From Paenibacillus koleovorans NBRC 103111 (GTDB lineage Bacteria; Bacillota; Bacilli; Paenibacillales; NBRC-103111), in NCBI RefSeq assembly GCF_004000845.1, contig NZ_BIMA01000003.1:1-64000 (forward strand): a stretch of 64,000 bases of DNA, written 5' to 3'. The translations under genes and the position numbers were made by a program. Below are positions 27,528 through 35,754 of this stretch, one piece after another. Within the stretch, counting starts at the first letter, position 1; each line of letters opens with the position of its first letter. The notes beneath the pieces were generated by a model. That model saw only the letters and a program-made list of their open reading frames with translations. It was not told where the DNA came from and made no database searches.

Positions 27528-28073
27528 CTATACGATAGCCTTAAGTGTGAAGAAGGAGAGTGTGTCGTCCTGTTTGACAATCGAATATTCCAGCGCCTGC
27601 TTGGACTTGCGGGCCATATCGATCAAGCCGAGTCCCGCCCCGCTCGATTCGGTGATAACCCCTTCTTTCAGCTTTGTTTTGTACAGCGCCTTCAGATCCG
27701 ATTTGTCCATCCCGCAAAGGGGTTCTATATAAGCCCGCAGCTTCTCCGCGTCCCTATTGTCGATCAGGTTGCCGGAGCAAACGTAGCTACCCTCGTCCAT
27801 TTTACCGATAATGACAATGCTTGAATGCGCAATCGATTCAATGTGCGAATGCTCTTGATTCGCCGCGCAGTAATTGTTGATGTTCTGCGTCTGCTCGATG
27901 AACAAGGAGAAAATGTTGAACACTTCGTTCTGCGGCCGATTTTCCGTCTCCAGATACGATTTGACCGCTTCCCCATATTCGACGATCAGCCGTTGATTCA
28001 GCCTGCCTGAGAAACTGATTAAGATTCCTCTCGACTGGAGCATCTGCTGCAGCTCTAACAAACCCGTGGCCAT
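27528..28073 (-). CDS. SiaB-like kinase (DUF6272, histidine-kinase-like ATPase fold)
   Basis: About 181 aa. The protein resembles the SiaB/DUF6272 group: FSLFIEQTQNINNYCA in the middle and GAGLGLIDMARKS followed by YSIV...LSFFTLK at the end, the latter being an ATPase-lid-like segment. P. aeruginosa SiaB is a Ser/Thr kinase for SiaC. First gene of the operon; ATG 28073 preferred over GTG 28076, with GGGGGTG 11 nt upstream. I could not identify the promoter in the divergent region. Confidence 0.85.
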   Translation of the reverse strand: MATGLLELQQMLQSRGILISFSGRLNQRLIVEYGEAVKSYLETENRPQNEVFNIFSLFIEQTQNINNYCAANQEHSHIESIAHSSIVIIGKMDEGSYVCSGNLIDNRDAEKLRAYIEPLCGMDKSDLKALYKTKLKEGVITESSGAGLGLIDMARKSKQALEYSIVKQDDTLSFFTLKAIV

Positions 28074-28255
28074 CACGATCGTTTCACCCCCGCTTTCCGT
28101 AACGAATACTCGTCAGTCTGGCCTCAAAAAGCATGCACGCCGCATTGCTGCCCGGTGCACGATTCGTTATTTCATTAAAATAATCTTTTCGACAAATAGC
28201 GGGGATTTTCCTGCCAGCCTATGCGCAACGGGCAAAAATGGGACTTTCTCCTTTG

Positions 28256-28284
28256 TTGAAACTACGCTTGGCAGTGGATAGAAT
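28256..28284 (+). promoter_or_regulatory. Sigma-A promoter of the lipoprotein/kinase/HD-GYP genes
   Basis: TTGAAA (28256-28261) and TAGAAT (28279-28284) are separated by exactly 17 bp. The transcript leader then contains an inverted repeat TAGGACC (28316-28322) / GGTCCTA (28339-28345), which could be a hairpin or operator. Confidence 0.7.
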
Positions 28285-28379
28285 CCGTTTTATACTTTAA
28301 CTATATACTTTCTGCTAGGACCCTAGAAGGGGTTCCATGGTCCTACCCCCGAGTTTCGTGTTCAGGATGGAGTGATCTT

Positions 28380-28778
28380 ATGAGAAAACGTTGGCTTCTC
28401 CCTCTTGCCTTCGGCCTTATTTGGGCCGTCGCGGCATGCGGCAATGTGGAGACGGGCAGTACAAGCACCATGACGGAGCACAGGCATATGCCCCAGATCG
28501 ATGTGCAAGTGCAAGTGAACGGCACTTCGGCCACGGTGAAGGTGTCTACAGACATGCACATTTCACCAGAGCAGTACGGTAAAGCGAGAAAGGAAGGCGA
28601 AGGCCATATCCATATGTACTTGGACAATGGCGAGAAAATCGGCGTCACCCAGGAAGCCAAGGTGTTCGAGAACTTGACGCCCGGCGTCCACACGATTCGA
28701 GTTTCCTTACATAACAACGATCATACGCCTTACGATGTTACAAAATCGGTAGAATTCACGATTGCGCCGCCGAAGTAA
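28380..28778 (+). CDS. His-rich lipoprotein
   Basis: 132 aa. A signal peptide with lipobox VAAC (Cys20) leads to a small beta-sandwich-like domain. The mature part carries several histidines: TEHRHMPQ, DMHISPEQ, EGEGHIHMYLD, GVHTIRVSLHNNDHTPY. This pattern resembles extracytoplasmic metal-binding or YtkA-like domains; I do not assign a ligand. ATG 28380 has GGAG 7 nt upstream. A terminator follows the stop, so part of the transcription into the kinase gene is probably attenuated here. Confidence 0.75.
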   Translation: MRKRWLLPLAFGLIWAVAACGNVETGSTSTMTEHRHMPQIDVQVQVNGTSATVKVSTDMHISPEQYGKARKEGEGHIHMYLDNGEKIGVTQEAKVFENLTPGVHTIRVSLHNNDHTPYDVTKSVEFTIAPPK

Positions 28779-28779
28779 G

Positions 28780-28806
28780 GGCCGGTCGCGATCGGCCGTT
28801 TTTTAC
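28780..28806 (+). terminator. Terminator between lipoprotein and histidine kinase genes
   Basis: Stem GGCCG/CGGCC with an 8-nt loop followed by TTTTTT. The ATG at 28808 lies directly behind it, which argues that the kinase starts at GTG 28832. Confidence 0.75.
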
Positions 28807-28831
28807 TATGCCATTCTTTAGGAGAATCGCC

Positions 28832-30349
28832 GTGCCGCGTACACTTAGCCTGAAGCGACGGATGCTCATTCTGGTCACCGCCGTCACCGTCCTCATGATG
28901 TCGGTCATCGTCGCCTTCGATTCCTACAGCCTGCAGCAATCCGTCGAGGAGACGTATGTCAGCCAGCTGAACGGCATGACGATCGCCATCAACGGGCGTT
29001 ACGAGGAGTCCCGCTCGATTGAGGACGTGCAGCAAATTTTCGATTATATCCAATACAAAAGCCCGAATGTGCTGCAGCTCACGCTTTACGGGAAGGCGTC
29101 TGTGCAAGCTTCAACCGACCGTTCGCGCATCAGCGAGCCGACGCCTCCGGGTTTGATCCAGGAGATGACCGCGAGCGAAACGCAGGTCATGCATCTGGCG
29201 AAGGACCGCGAAGGACGACAAACCGGCAAGCTGGTCGCTCCGCTCAAGGAAGACGGCGCCACGATCGGCGCGATCGAGCTTGTGCTCGATACGTCCTCCC
29301 ACGCCGCGCTCATCAAACAACGCATCCAGTTTATCGTCATGGTGGCGCTGATCAGCACTTGCGTCCTCTTGACCGCCTTGTCGCTCATTATCCGCAAGCT
29401 GCTCCTCGGGCCGCTGCTCCGCATCCGCGAAGCGGCCCTCTCCGTTCGCCAAGGGTCGATGTACAAGGAGGTCGAGATCGCGGCGAGCCAGGAAATCCAG
29501 GAGGTGGCCGACGCGTTCAACGACATGGTCCATGATCTCGAGGGCCGCTACAGCGAGCTGCAGCAAGCGATGCAGACGATTCAGCTGGCGCAGAAGCAGC
29601 TCGTGGAGTCGGAGAAGATGGTCGCACTCGGCAATCTCGTCGCCGGCGTCTCGCATGAGATCAACACGCCGATCGGCATCGGGGTTACCGCCGCCTCCTA
29701 TCTCGACGAGAAGTCGAAGGAGTTCCTGGCGGTGTATGAAGCCGGCAAGATGAAGCGTTCGGAGCTCGAGGAGTATTTGAATACCGTGAAGGATACGACC
29801 GGCATGATCCAGACGAATCTGATGCGCGCCTCCGAGCTGGTGAAGAGCTTCAAGCAGGTCGCCGTCGACCGCTCCGTGGAGACGAAGCGTTCCTTCGCCG
29901 TGAAGGAATACATCCAGGACGTGCTCGTCAGCCTTCAGCCTAATCTCAAGAAGACGAAGCTCCGCGTTCTCGTGGAAGGCCCGGACAACGTGCAGCTGTT
30001 CAGCAATCCGGGGGCGGTTTCCCAGATCATTACGAACTTGATTATGAATTCGATTATTCACGCCTATAGTCCGCAGGAGGAGGGGCAGATTACGCTGTCT
30101 CTCTCGAGGTCCAATAATCATTCCGAGCTGGTGTTGCTCTACCGGGACAATGGGAAAGGCATGTCTCCTGAAGTCGCCGAACAGATCTTCAACCCCTTCT
30201 TCACGACGAATCGGAGCGGCGGCGGCACCGGTCTCGGCATGCACATCGTCTATAATCTAGTCACGCAATCGCTAGGCGGCACGATCCAGTGCGAGAGCAC
30301 CTTAGAGGTCGGCACCACGTTCCGGATTACGATACCAATGAGGGGGTAG
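28832..30349 (+). CDS. Sensor histidine kinase
   Basis: About 505 aa from GTG 28832 (MPRTLSLKRR), which has AGGAGA 6 nt upstream; ATG 28808 is the alternative but sits on a terminator tail. TM1 lies near residues 12-32, an extracytoplasmic sensor at 33-165, TM2 at about 170-192, then HAMP. The H-box is GVSHEINTPIGI, the N-box NLIMNSIIHAY, the G1 box DNGKGM and G2 box GGTGLGMHIVYNL. The H-box type (HEINTP) matches kinases paired with atypical regulators. Six nt before the response regulator gene, its likely partner. Confidence 0.92.
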   Translation: MPRTLSLKRRMLILVTAVTVLMMSVIVAFDSYSLQQSVEETYVSQLNGMTIAINGRYEESRSIEDVQQIFDYIQYKSPNVLQLTLYGKASVQASTDRSRISEPTPPGLIQEMTASETQVMHLAKDREGRQTGKLVAPLKEDGATIGAIELVLDTSSHAALIKQRIQFIVMVALISTCVLLTALSLIIRKLLLGPLLRIREAALSVRQGSMYKEVEIAASQEIQEVADAFNDMVHDLEGRYSELQQAMQTIQLAQKQLVESEKMVALGNLVAGVSHEINTPIGIGVTAASYLDEKSKEFLAVYEAGKMKRSELEEYLNTVKDTTGMIQTNLMRASELVKSFKQVAVDRSVETKRSFAVKEYIQDVLVSLQPNLKKTKLRVLVEGPDNVQLFSNPGAVSQIITNLIMNSIIHAYSPQEEGQITLSLSRSNNHSELVLLYRDNGKGMSPEVAEQIFNPFFTTNRSGGGTGLGMHIVYNLVTQSLGGTIQCESTLEVGTTFRITIPMRG

Positions 30350-30355
30350 ACAACT

Positions 30356-31918
30356 ATGGCCACCGGTCAGCAAGACGAACTGCTGCTATTCGCCGACGAG
30401 GACGTACGGATGGAACACGAGGTCCATGGACTGCCCGAGGAGAAATGGAAGCTCATCATTGTCGACGACTCCCAAGAAGTGCATCAACTGACTCGTCTCG
30501 TGCTGAGCGACTTCGAATTCGACGGCAAACGCCTGGAATTTATTAGCGCCTGTACGGAGCCGGAGGCGCGTGACGTTATCCGGAATCATCCCGATGCGGC
30601 GATGATTCTGCTCGACGTCGTCATGGATCAGGACGATTCCGGCTTGCGGCTTGTGAAATACATCCGCGACGAGCTCAAGATGCAGGCGGTCCGCATCGTG
30701 CTGCGCACCGGTCAGCCCGGACAAGCGCCGGAGCGCATCGTGATCGCGGAATACGATATCAACGATTACAAGGAGAAGACCGAGCTCACGACCCAGAAGC
30801 TGTTCACGACCGTAATGGCCGCGCTCCGCTCCTACCGGGACATCATGGTCATCGAGAACAACAAGGTCGGGCTGGAGAAGATCATCAAGTCGTCCGCCGC
30901 GCTGTTCGAGCCGCAATCGCTGCGTACGCTGGCGTCCGGCATTTTGACGCAGCTCACCGCGATCCTGAACCTGCATAAGAACGCGCTGCACTGCAACAGC
31001 TTCGCCGTCACCAAGGGGCCGGAGCACATGATTCACGTGCTGGCGGCGACGGGCGACTACATCGTCGAGGACTCGGAGGAGCTGCAGGACATCGTGCCCG
31101 CCCACGTGCTGATGTGCATCCAGGAGACGTTCCGGCTCAAGCGCAGCGAGTTCTACGACAACCACTTCTGCTGCTACTTCGTCAGCAAAACCGGCATCGA
31201 GAACGTCATCTACTTCGAGGGCGGCCGGAAGCTGAACGATTGGAACCGCTACTTGATCGAGATTTATTGCTCGAACGTGTCCGTAGCCTTCGAGAACATT
31301 TACTTGAGCGACGAGGTCGAGCATACGCAGAAGGAAATCATCTTCACGCTAGGCGAGATCGCCGAGACGCGGTCCAAGGAGACCGGCCACCACGTCAAGC
31401 GCGTCGCCGAATACAGCAAGCTGATCGCGCGCGGCTGCGGTCTGCCGGAAGAGGAGGCGGAGCTGATCCGGCTCGCCTCGACGATGCACGACGTCGGCAA
31501 GGTCGCCGTCCCCGACGCGATTCTGAACAAGCCGGGCCGGCTGACACCCGAGGAGTTCGACCTCATCAAGCTGCATACGGATTACGGCTATGCGATGCTG
31601 AACCACTCGAACCGCCAGATCATCAAGGCGGCCGCCATCATCGCGCACCAGCATCACGAGAAGTACGACGGGACCGGGTACCCGTCCGGGCTGGCGGGCG
31701 ACGCTATCCACCTGTACGGCCGCATCACGGCGATCGCCGACGTCTTCGACGCCCTCGGCAGCGATCGCGTGTACAAGAAGGCTTGGTCGCTCGAGGACAT
31801 CCTGCACTTCTTCCGCGAGGCGCGCGGCCAGCACTTTGATCCGCAGCTGCTGGACGTATTCTTCGACAGCCTGCCGGAGATCCTGAAGATTCGCGAGCAG
31901 TATTCGGATCCTAGCTAG
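30356..31918 (+). CDS. Response regulator with DUF3369 and canonical HD-GYP phosphodiesterase domain
   Basis: 520 aa. Receiver domain at residues 30-160 with phospho-acceptor Asp in MILLDVVMD. A DUF3369 domain (170-320, GAF-like) follows, then HD-GYP at 330-510. The HD-GYP active site is complete: HHVKRV, MHDVGK, HQHHEKYDGTGYP and ADVFDAL. It should hydrolyse cyclic di-GMP under control of the upstream kinase. ATG 30356 has GAGGGGG 9 nt upstream. Together with the divergent sia-type operon it places synthesis and breakdown of cyclic di-GMP at one locus. Confidence 0.93.
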   Translation: MATGQQDELLLFADEDVRMEHEVHGLPEEKWKLIIVDDSQEVHQLTRLVLSDFEFDGKRLEFISACTEPEARDVIRNHPDAAMILLDVVMDQDDSGLRLVKYIRDELKMQAVRIVLRTGQPGQAPERIVIAEYDINDYKEKTELTTQKLFTTVMAALRSYRDIMVIENNKVGLEKIIKSSAALFEPQSLRTLASGILTQLTAILNLHKNALHCNSFAVTKGPEHMIHVLAATGDYIVEDSEELQDIVPAHVLMCIQETFRLKRSEFYDNHFCCYFVSKTGIENVIYFEGGRKLNDWNRYLIEIYCSNVSVAFENIYLSDEVEHTQKEIIFTLGEIAETRSKETGHHVKRVAEYSKLIARGCGLPEEEAELIRLASTMHDVGKVAVPDAILNKPGRLTPEEFDLIKLHTDYGYAMLNHSNRQIIKAAAIIAHQHHEKYDGTGYPSGLAGDAIHLYGRITAIADVFDALGSDRVYKKAWSLEDILHFFREARGQHFDPQLLDVFFDSLPEILKIREQYSDPS

Positions 31919-31950
31919 TTGGGTTGGGTTAGACCCGCTGGGCCGGGCTC

Positions 31951-32015
31951 GGCTGAGTTGGTGCAAAAATGGACTAACTCTCGCACCAACAGCCGCACTC
32001 GAGCCGAGTTGGTGC
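31951..32015. repeat. GTTGGTGC inverted and direct repeats
   Basis: GTTGGTGC at 31957-31964 and 32008-32015 and its complement GCACCAAC at 31983-31990; the first pair extends to GGCT...AGCC and can form a hairpin. Purpose unknown; it lies between the stop of the response regulator and the shared terminator. Confidence 0.6.
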
Positions 32016-32032
32016 CTCCCCTAAACAGAGAG

Positions 32033-32084
32033 AGCCCCGCTCTACCGAAGTGAATTCTCACTTTCGGCAGAGCAGGGCTTTTTT
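32033..32084. terminator. Strong terminator between converging operons
   Basis: A 21-bp stem AGCCCCGCTCTACCGAAGTGA with its near-complement and loop ATTC, followed by TTTTTT on the plus strand. It ends the kinase/HD-GYP operon and probably also the opposing VWA operon. Confidence 0.9.
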
Positions 32085-33337
32085 CATAAATTATTAGCAG
32101 CCGTTATCCGGTTCGCCAATTGAACGAGATCCTGGCCCTTCAGCGCTCCTTCTATCAGCTCCGGCAGCCGGTCCGGGGAGCAGCCGAAGCACGGAATGCC
32201 GAAGCTCGCCAGCTTCTTGGCCACATTCTCGTCGTACGAAGGCTTCCCGTCGTCCGACAGGGCCAACAAACAGAGCACCTTAACTCCAGCCTGATGCATC
32301 GCTTCCAGTCGGAGCAGCATCTCGGAGCGATTGCCCCCCTCGAACAGATCGGAGACGAGAATGAACAACGTTTTCTTAGGCTCGGAGATGAACGGCTCGC
32401 AATAAGCGATCGATTTGTTAATGTCGGTGCCCCCGCCCAACTGAATGCCGAAGAGCATATCGACCGGGTCGGTCGCGCATTGCTCGCTTAAGTCCACGAC
32501 CTCGGTGTCGAAGGCGACGACCCGGGTGTCCAGCGCCGGCATGCTGGCGAAGATGGAGCCGATGATCGAGGCATAGATGACGGAGTTGGCCATCGACCCA
32601 CTCTGATCAATGTCGAGGATAACCGTCCATTCCTTGCTGCGCCTCGCACGGTCGAAGAAATATACTTTTTCGGGCAGCAGCAGCTTTCGCTCTTGATCGT
32701 AATGCTTCAGGTTTCTCCGAATCGTACGATCCCAATCAAGCCCCGATATCGACGGCAGCGGCGAATGCCTCCGCCGATTCAAGGCGCCGGTAACCGCCCG
32801 CTGCAGCTCTTGCGAGAGGCGTTTCGTGATTTCCTCCACGACCGCCTGCACCAGCTGCCGGGCCGTCTCCTTCGTCTGCTCCGGCACCATACCCTTCAGC
32901 GCCATCAAAGTGGCGACCATCTGGATATCCGGCTTCACCTGCGACAGCAGCTCCGGCTCCAGCAGCAGCTGCTTCAGCCCCCGGCGCTCGATCGCATCCG
33001 TCTGGATCACGGAGACGATATCCGTGGGGAAGAAGGTGCGGATATCGCCGAGCCACTTGGCCAGCTTCGGGGCGGATGGCCCCAGACCGGCTTTCCTCGA
33101 GCCCACGCCCACGCCGCCTGTCCCAGCCCCGCCAGCCTGTCGACTGCCTGGGCCTCCCGGGCTCCCTGGGCTGCCTGCGGTTCCGTCATAGATGGCTGCC
33201 AGCGCCTCGTCCATGATCCTCGACTCTTCGTCGAGCGTAGCGCCGGCCCCGAGCGGCTGCAGCTTCTCCTCCGCCGCTTCGCCTAGAATGAGCCGCCAGC
33301 GTTTCACTTTTTCTTGATCCAACGTGTGGTCCGTCAT
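32084..33337 (-). CDS. VWA-domain protein of a MoxR-associated cluster
   Basis: 417 aa. The C-terminal half (from residue about 205) is a von Willebrand A domain with an intact metal site: DIDQSGSMA (DxSxS), the conserved Thr in GGGTDI, and VSDLFEGG. The N-terminal half is helical with a Gly-rich linker around 55-80. VWA proteins act as partners of MoxR AAA ATPases in chaperone-like or metal-insertion roles. Last gene of a five-gene operon, 2 nt after the DUF5682 gene. The organisation resembles E. coli yehP in the yeh locus. Confidence 0.87.
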   Translation of the reverse strand: MTDHTLDQEKVKRWRLILGEAAEEKLQPLGAGATLDEESRIMDEALAAIYDGTAGSPGSPGGPGSRQAGGAGTGGVGVGSRKAGLGPSAPKLAKWLGDIRTFFPTDIVSVIQTDAIERRGLKQLLLEPELLSQVKPDIQMVATLMALKGMVPEQTKETARQLVQAVVEEITKRLSQELQRAVTGALNRRRHSPLPSISGLDWDRTIRRNLKHYDQERKLLLPEKVYFFDRARRSKEWTVILDIDQSGSMANSVIYASIIGSIFASMPALDTRVVAFDTEVVDLSEQCATDPVDMLFGIQLGGGTDINKSIAYCEPFISEPKKTLFILVSDLFEGGNRSEMLLRLEAMHQAGVKVLCLLALSDDGKPSYDENVAKKLASFGIPCFGCSPDRLPELIEGALKGQDLVQLANRITAANNL

Positions 33338-33339
33338 CG

Positions 33340-35754
33340 TCAGATGTCGCCGAAATCGAACTCGTTGAGCTCGTCCAGCTTCTCCTTTTCTTCATCGCTA
33401 AGCGGCTGCTGCAGGGCGGCTCCGGTCAGCGTGCTGCCCGCGCCCCACAGCTCCCCCATCATCTCCGCCACGGCCGCTTTCTCCTGCGGCTCGAAGCTGC
33501 CGAAGGCGCGTCGCAGGAACACGAGCGAGCGCTTGAACGCTTCCGGCTCCAGCGTCTGGATGTACGCATCCAGCTCCTTCCAGAGCTGCGTACGCGACAG
33601 CAGCGCATACCGGTTGCGCATCGACATCCCTTCGAACCAGCCCGCTCCGATATCCGCCGGAATGCCGGACGACAGCCGCCGAGACACCTCCTGCGTAACG
33701 ATCTCTTCGGATAAGCGATTGCTCTCCAGCAGGATGGCGAAGGCAAACCCGGACAGCAACGCATTGCGATCATCCCGGGAAGCAAGCTCTTGCAGGGCGA
33801 GCAGCCAGCCTCGTTCCTCCAGCACCTCGTAATGGTCCTGAGCGACGGCGTGGAACGACCGGATCGCCGCCACCATCTCGCGCGCCGCGTCGTCGTTGCA
33901 GGCGGCAGCCCCGACCAGCAGCATCGTTCCTCGCAGGAACAGCTGCTGCAGCAGGGGGACAAGCTCGTCGGTGTTCAACCGGCGGAGCGAGCCATAGCGT
34001 ATGAGCACGCCGAGCTCATAAGCGGCGGCCGCCACCTGCTCGAAGCTGCCGGCGTCCACGGCCAGCTGCTGCAGCTTCCCTAGCGCCTGCGCCATCATCG
34101 TCTCCAAGGCGCAGTCGCAAGCTTGCCGGATAATCCGCGACGCCTCCGCGATGTCCTCGCATCGCTCGAGCCGCTCATACAGCACGAAAGCGGAAGCGAG
34201 CTCGACCGTCTCGCCCTTGAGCACGGATTCCACCGTCTCGATCTCCGCTTCCGGCGTCCACCGCAGCACCCAATTCTCCGCCCATGACGCGGAATCCTGA
34301 TGCAGCCGCTGCTTGCGCACGAAGCTGATGCCGAGCAGCTCCAGGCGATGAAACAGCGTCGAACGGCTTAGATCCAGAAACGCGGCCTCCTCCGACTTCA
34401 CGCTGCGGTTTTCTCTCAAATCGAGCTCCAACACAGTCGCAACGGTGGTCCGATATTTCTCCAGCTTCAGCCGCTTGAGCTCCCGGTTGAGATCGTCCTG
34501 AATCGGCGTTTGGCTGACTCCTTCGGGCAGGCTGCCGATCGCCGTCCCGATATCGGTACGGGCCAGCGCTTCCGCAACAACGGTGAGCTCTCCGTTACCA
34601 AGGCAGACCGTAGCAGCATCCCTCAGATCGCGCCACGTCGGCTGGCTGCCGTCATGAAGAGCGGCCAGCGCATCCGCCAAGCGGACCGCCTCGATGACCG
34701 AAGCCGTCGAACGGTGGCTCCCCTGCTCGCGAAGCCGGGCCGCCACGGAGGACATGTACAGATGCGGCAATCTGGCGAGATCGCCCCGCTTCAAGCATTG
34801 CCAGAACAGCTCGAAGTAAGCGGGCGCTTGATTGCCGGCGCCATAGCCGGACTGCGTAGTGAGCTTGTAGTAGGAGTAAGGCATCAATGTCAGCTTCGTT
34901 GCTACACGGGGCAGCGCAGCCAGCTGCTCGTCGGTCATCGCCGGCAACCGCAGGTCGATCGCCGATGCATGATGAGCCCCGGTCACGACAACGATCCGCT
35001 GCTGCTCATGGCCGGCTCGAATGGCGTCCACCACGCTTCTTCGCATATAAGCTTCCCGGACTTCGTTGAATGCCGCCTCGTGAGGAGCCTGGGACCATTC
35101 CGCCTGCTCCGTGAGCGATCTGAATTGCGAGGAGTACTCGCGGATCGCCCGATTGTACGTGCCAGACCCGGTATTATGTTCAAAGTGCCGTTCCCAGTAA
35201 GACTCGTAGTCGGCTTCGCCCGCCAGCTCCACGAGGCGCTCCATCTGCTCCGCCTGCATCAGGTAAAAAGCTTTCCTCTGCTCTATCCGGTCTATCCGCT
35301 CCTGCTGCTCTGCCTGCAATGCTGCCTCCGAAGTCTCCTCGGAACCGACCGCAGGGGCGCTAGAGGAACCTTTCCTACGCTCCGCCGCCGCCAGCGACAC
35401 GCCGGAAGGCAAGTCGATGAACGCGGCATAAGCCCCATTTTGCGCCGCCCATACAAATGCTTGGTACTCCGGGGAGTATTCAGCGAACGGGTATAGCAGC
35501 GTCCTCACCGGCAGCTGCTCCGTATAAGCCATCAAGGCCACCGGAGGAACGACTCCTCGCATCGTCAAAGAAACGATGAAGGAGGTTGCGTCGCTTGGAC
35601 CTTCTACCAGAACGGCGGTCGGCTGCACTTGCTCGAGAAGCTGCAGCAGATGAAACGAGCCCGTGGGCGACAAGTGGCGGATGCCGAACACATGGAACCC
35701 GTCTCCCCCTTCTAGGCGTTCATTTCGGAGCATGCTTGGTACAGATTTCGCCAT
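33340..35754 (-). CDS. DUF5682 protein of a MoxR/VWA cluster
   Basis: About 804 aa. The N-terminal motif FGIRHLSPTGSFHLLQLLE and PTAVLVEGPSDA, and later VVTGAHHASAIDL, identify the DUF5682 family, which is encoded beside MoxR ATPases and VWA proteins. The rest is mostly helical. Start uncertain: ATG 35754 overlaps the moxR-like gene by 43 nt with a weak ribosome site, ATG 35733 is possible, and GTG 35691, just 5' of the FGIRHLSP motif, has AAGGGGGAG 11 nt upstream. Biochemical role unknown. Confidence 0.8.
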   Translation of the reverse strand: MAKSVPSMLRNERLEGGDGFHVFGIRHLSPTGSFHLLQLLEQVQPTAVLVEGPSDATSFIVSLTMRGVVPPVALMAYTEQLPVRTLLYPFAEYSPEYQAFVWAAQNGAYAAFIDLPSGVSLAAAERRKGSSSAPAVGSEETSEAALQAEQQERIDRIEQRKAFYLMQAEQMERLVELAGEADYESYWERHFEHNTGSGTYNRAIREYSSQFRSLTEQAEWSQAPHEAAFNEVREAYMRRSVVDAIRAGHEQQRIVVVTGAHHASAIDLRLPAMTDEQLAALPRVATKLTLMPYSYYKLTTQSGYGAGNQAPAYFELFWQCLKRGDLARLPHLYMSSVAARLREQGSHRSTASVIEAVRLADALAALHDGSQPTWRDLRDAATVCLGNGELTVVAEALARTDIGTAIGSLPEGVSQTPIQDDLNRELKRLKLEKYRTTVATVLELDLRENRSVKSEEAAFLDLSRSTLFHRLELLGISFVRKQRLHQDSASWAENWVLRWTPEAEIETVESVLKGETVELASAFVLYERLERCEDIAEASRIIRQACDCALETMMAQALGKLQQLAVDAGSFEQVAAAAYELGVLIRYGSLRRLNTDELVPLLQQLFLRGTMLLVGAAACNDDAAREMVAAIRSFHAVAQDHYEVLEERGWLLALQELASRDDRNALLSGFAFAILLESNRLSEEIVTQEVSRRLSSGIPADIGAGWFEGMSMRNRYALLSRTQLWKELDAYIQTLEPEAFKRSLVFLRRAFGSFEPQEKAAVAEMMGELWGAGSTLTGAALQQPLSDEEKEKLDELNEFDFGDI

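Noticed and set aside
28077-28379. Cyclic-di-GMP (GEMM) riboswitch in the divergent region of the signalling island
   Set aside because: I looked for the class I and class II conserved cores and did not find them; only a short inverted repeat is present.
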